DNA of 6,754 bases from Acidobacteriota bacterium (GTDB lineage: Bacteria; Acidobacteriota; HRBIN11). The position numbers and the translations under genes are program-made. Below, piece by piece: positions 5,471 through 6,754 of the stretch. The stretch covers positions 1 through 6,754 of the forward strand of contig JAUQPV010000139.1 of assembly GCA_030550225.1 (NCBI GenBank), in the 5' to 3' direction. The notes under the pieces are model-generated. The model was not told the origin of the DNA, made no database searches, and saw nothing but the letters and a program-made list of their open reading frames with translations. How positions within the stretch are numbered: the first letter of the stretch is position 1; each line of letters opens with the position of its first letter.

Positions 5471-6287
5471 GGCCACCTCCGCCGACCGGTATCCCCTCGG
5501 CCTCGGAATGCGCCTCTTTCAAGATGGCGTGCGCCTCGTGTTCGAACCCGCCTGTCTCGATGGGGCAGTGGATGCCGCATTCCTTGGGTGCGCCCTGCTC
5601 CCACCACCAGCGGCCAGCCCGGTCGTCCTCGCCGGGTTGAATCGGCCGGGTGCAGGGTTCACAACCGATGCTCGTATAGCCTTGGGCGTACAGCGGATGG
5701 ACCGGCACGCCGTGCGTCTCCAAGTATTCCCAGACTTCCTCCTTCGTCCAGTCGGCCAGGGGATTGACCTTTACGATACCGCCGTGGTCGTGGTCCAGCT
5801 CGACTTTCCGGATGTTCGCCCGGGAGGCCCACTGCTCCCGCCGCAGGCCCGTGATCCATGCGTCGAGTCCCTCGAGAGCCCGAACCAGGGGCCGCACTTT
5901 CCGAATCTGACAGCAGAGGAGGCGCAGGGGGACCGATCGGTAAAAGAGGTTGACGCCATACCGTCGGACCATCGCCTCGACCTCCCGGTAGTCGGGGAAC
6001 AGGACCTCGAAGCGGGCTTGCCGGTAGTGCTCCCGGACTCGGTCCAGAAAAGCGTAAGTCGCCTGGGGCAGGCGGCCCGTGTCGACGGTGATCACCCGCA
6101 CGTCGGGTCGGATCCGCACGGCCATGTCGAGGATGGCCATCCCCTCGGCCTGCAGGGCCGTGACGACGGCGACCCCGTCGCCGAAGGTCTCCAGGGCCCA
6201 TGCGATCACGGCTTGGGGCTCTTGGTCGTCCAACTCGACGGCGATCTCGCCGATCTCGAGGTCGTCGAAAACGACTCGTCGCACCAT
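5460..6287 (-). CDS. cysH: Assimilatory APS reductase, [4Fe-4S] type (thioredoxin-dependent)
   Basis: The enzyme reduces adenylylsulfate (APS) to sulfite and AMP in the cytoplasm, drawing electrons from thioredoxin. The 275-residue protein has the PP-loop-derived N-terminal fold with ALQAEGMAILDM (44-55) and VDTGRLPQATY (68-78). The iron-sulfur ligands are CysCys at 125-126 and the pair Cys209 and Cys212 in GYTSIGCEPCTRP. ITGLRREQ lies at 145-152. The C-terminal catalytic Cys237 is in ECGIHCP. The cluster motif marks the APS-using class (some, as in Bacillus, also accept PAPS) rather than the cluster-free PAPS reductase of E. coli. The ATG at 6287 has GGAGG seven bases upstream. The frame is open to a TTG at 6326, but that stretch is heptamer repeat. 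The gene lies 45 bp after the sulfite reductase/sulfur-carrier ORF and overlaps cysC, so the three probably form one operon. Confidence 0.95.
   Translation of the reverse strand: MVRRVVFDDLEIGEIAVELDDQEPQAVIAWALETFGDGVAVVTALQAEGMAILDMAVRIRPDVRVITVDTGRLPQATYAFLDRVREHYRQARFEVLFPDYREVEAMVRRYGVNLFYRSVPLRLLCCQIRKVRPLVRALEGLDAWITGLRREQWASRANIRKVELDHDHGGIVKVNPLADWTKEEVWEYLETHGVPVHPLYAQGYTSIGCEPCTRPIQPGEDDRAGRWWWEQGAPKECGIHCPIETGGFEHEAHAILKEAHSEAEGIPVGGGGHER
5476..5480 (-). promoter_or_regulatory. Ribosome binding site of cysC inside cysH
   Basis: On the minus strand GGAGG lies five bases before the ATG at 5470, within the Gly-rich last codons of cysH. It supports 5470 over the GTG at 5476. Confidence 0.7.
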
Positions 6288-6294
6288 CCGATGA

Positions 6295-6299
6295 CCTCC
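6295..6299 (-). promoter_or_regulatory. Ribosome binding site of cysH
   Basis: On the minus strand GGAGG is seven bases before the ATG at 6287. It decides against the upstream TTG at 6326, which would translate a repeat array. Confidence 0.7.
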
Positions 6300-6303
6300 G
6301 CTT

Positions 6304-6324
6304 TCTACCCAATTCCCAATCCGC
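6304..6324. repeat. Short heptamer array, three units
   Basis: On the minus strand the units gcggatt, gggaatt and gggtaga follow in 7-base phase. They match the unit at 2543-2591 and fill the gap between the sulfur-carrier ORF and cysH. Confidence 0.5.
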
Positions 6325-6332
6325 AATAACTG

Positions 6333-6754
6333 TCATCCCCCCGAGAGGGCCGGTAGGATGATGAGTTCCTGCCCCGGCGCCAGGGACGTGTCGAGACCTT
6401 GAAGGTTGCGGATGTCCTCTTCGCCTACGAATAGGTTCACCATCGGCGACACGTTCCCGTCTGGGGTCAGGACCTGTTGGACGAGCCGGGGATAGCGCTG
6501 ACGGAGCCATTCCAGGGCCTCCCGGACCGTCCGGGCCGGGACCTCGATGCGGTCCGCCCCGTCCGTGAAGGTCAGGAACATGCCGGGGACGTGGACGACC
6601 GGCCCGCGCGTGGGTCCCTCGGTTTTCTCCAGAAGCGACGTCCCGAGGGCGATGGCCCGCAGGTGGTCGTCCGTATGAGCATCCAAGAAGTCCCGGAACG
6701 TACCGTCCGTCTCTTGGTCGGCCCGCCATTCGAGCCACGCCCCGACCAGACGGC
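6333..6754 (-). CDS. Partial ORF: sulfite/nitrite reductase C-terminal tail fused to a MoaD/CysO-like sulfur carrier
   Basis: The frame is open from the right window edge to the stop at 6333, giving 139 complete codons, and is truncated at its 5' end by the window. Residues 51-139 are a ubiquitin-fold sulfur carrier of the MoaD/ThiS/CysO type: VVHVPGMFLTF as first strand, then ARTVREALEWL, the GEEDIRNLQGLDTSL segment at about 110-124, and the end LPALSGG. The terminal Gly-Gly is what E1-like MoeB enzymes adenylate and convert to thiocarboxylate. The first 36 or so residues (RLVGAWLEWRADQ, TFRDFLDAHTDDHLR) resemble the helical C-terminus of ferredoxin-type sulfite/nitrite reductases, followed by a linker of about 14 residues. 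The only alternative starts for a separate carrier are a TTG at 6686 with no good RBS, or an ATG at 6581 that cuts the first strand. The position before cysH and cysC fits sulfite reduction. A separate TTG-initiated carrier gene remains possible. Confidence 0.65.
   Translation of the reverse strand, partial: RLVGAWLEWRADQETDGTFRDFLDAHTDDHLRAIALGTSLLEKTEGPTRGPVVHVPGMFLTFTDGADRIEVPARTVREALEWLRQRYPRLVQQVLTPDGNVSPMVNLFVGEEDIRNLQGLDTSLAPGQELIILPALSGG

Noticed and set aside
6288..6326. Longer cysH starting at TTG 6326
   Set aside because: The additional 13 residues are encoded by the heptamer repeat, and the ATG at 6287 has a proper GGAGG upstream.
5376..6329. Long plus-strand open frame (317 codons) opposite cysH and the start of cysC
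   Set aside because: It is a shadow of two confidently identified genes; the translation is Pro/Gly/Arg/Asp-rich with no recognisable domain.

Overview
The window is high-GC bacterial DNA: GC-rich third codon positions, GGAGG-type ribosome binding sites five to seven bases from most starts, and bacterial-type tgt and respiratory genes. I cannot place it in a phylum. ETF-ubiquinone oxidoreductase implies a quinone-based respiratory chain. The assimilatory APS reductase and sulfite reductase genes imply that the organism makes its own reduced sulfur from sulfate. Nearly every intergenic gap holds a short, degenerate tandem array with a period of 7 bp (sometimes 8). These arrays reach into the ends of several reading frames and confuse start and stop assignment.

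Layout. Bases 1-276 hold an octamer-like array and a compact double-hairpin element that looks like a REP or MITE sequence. Then come, on the + strand, a small four-helix membrane protein of unknown function (277-708) and tgt, the queuosine tRNA-guanine transglycosylase (842-1975). A gap of about 750 bp (1976-2729) has no convincing gene. It contains a near-consensus sigma-54 promoter followed about 35 bp past the predicted start by a strong hairpin and a T-rich run (a candidate small RNA of about 90 nt), two further hairpins and two heptamer arrays. An ETF-ubiquinone oxidoreductase gene (2730-4373, GTG start, excellent RBS) follows.

The last third is a minus-strand sulfur assimilation operon, convergent with the ETF-QO gene. 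In transcription order it holds an ORF truncated by the right window edge (6754-6333), cysH (6287-5460, [4Fe-4S]-type APS reductase) and cysC (5470-4403, APS kinase with a long unrecognised N-terminal domain). cysH and cysC overlap by 11 bp. The truncated ORF reads like the C-terminal tail of a sulfite/nitrite reductase running without a stop or a good start codon into a MoaD/CysO-like ubiquitin-fold sulfur carrier ending in Gly-Gly.

The operon therefore covers APS phosphorylation (CysC), APS to sulfite (CysH) and probably sulfite to sulfide (reductase tail). If the fusion is real, the sulfide-producing enzyme carries its own sulfur-carrier domain, which is the most interesting possibility in the window.
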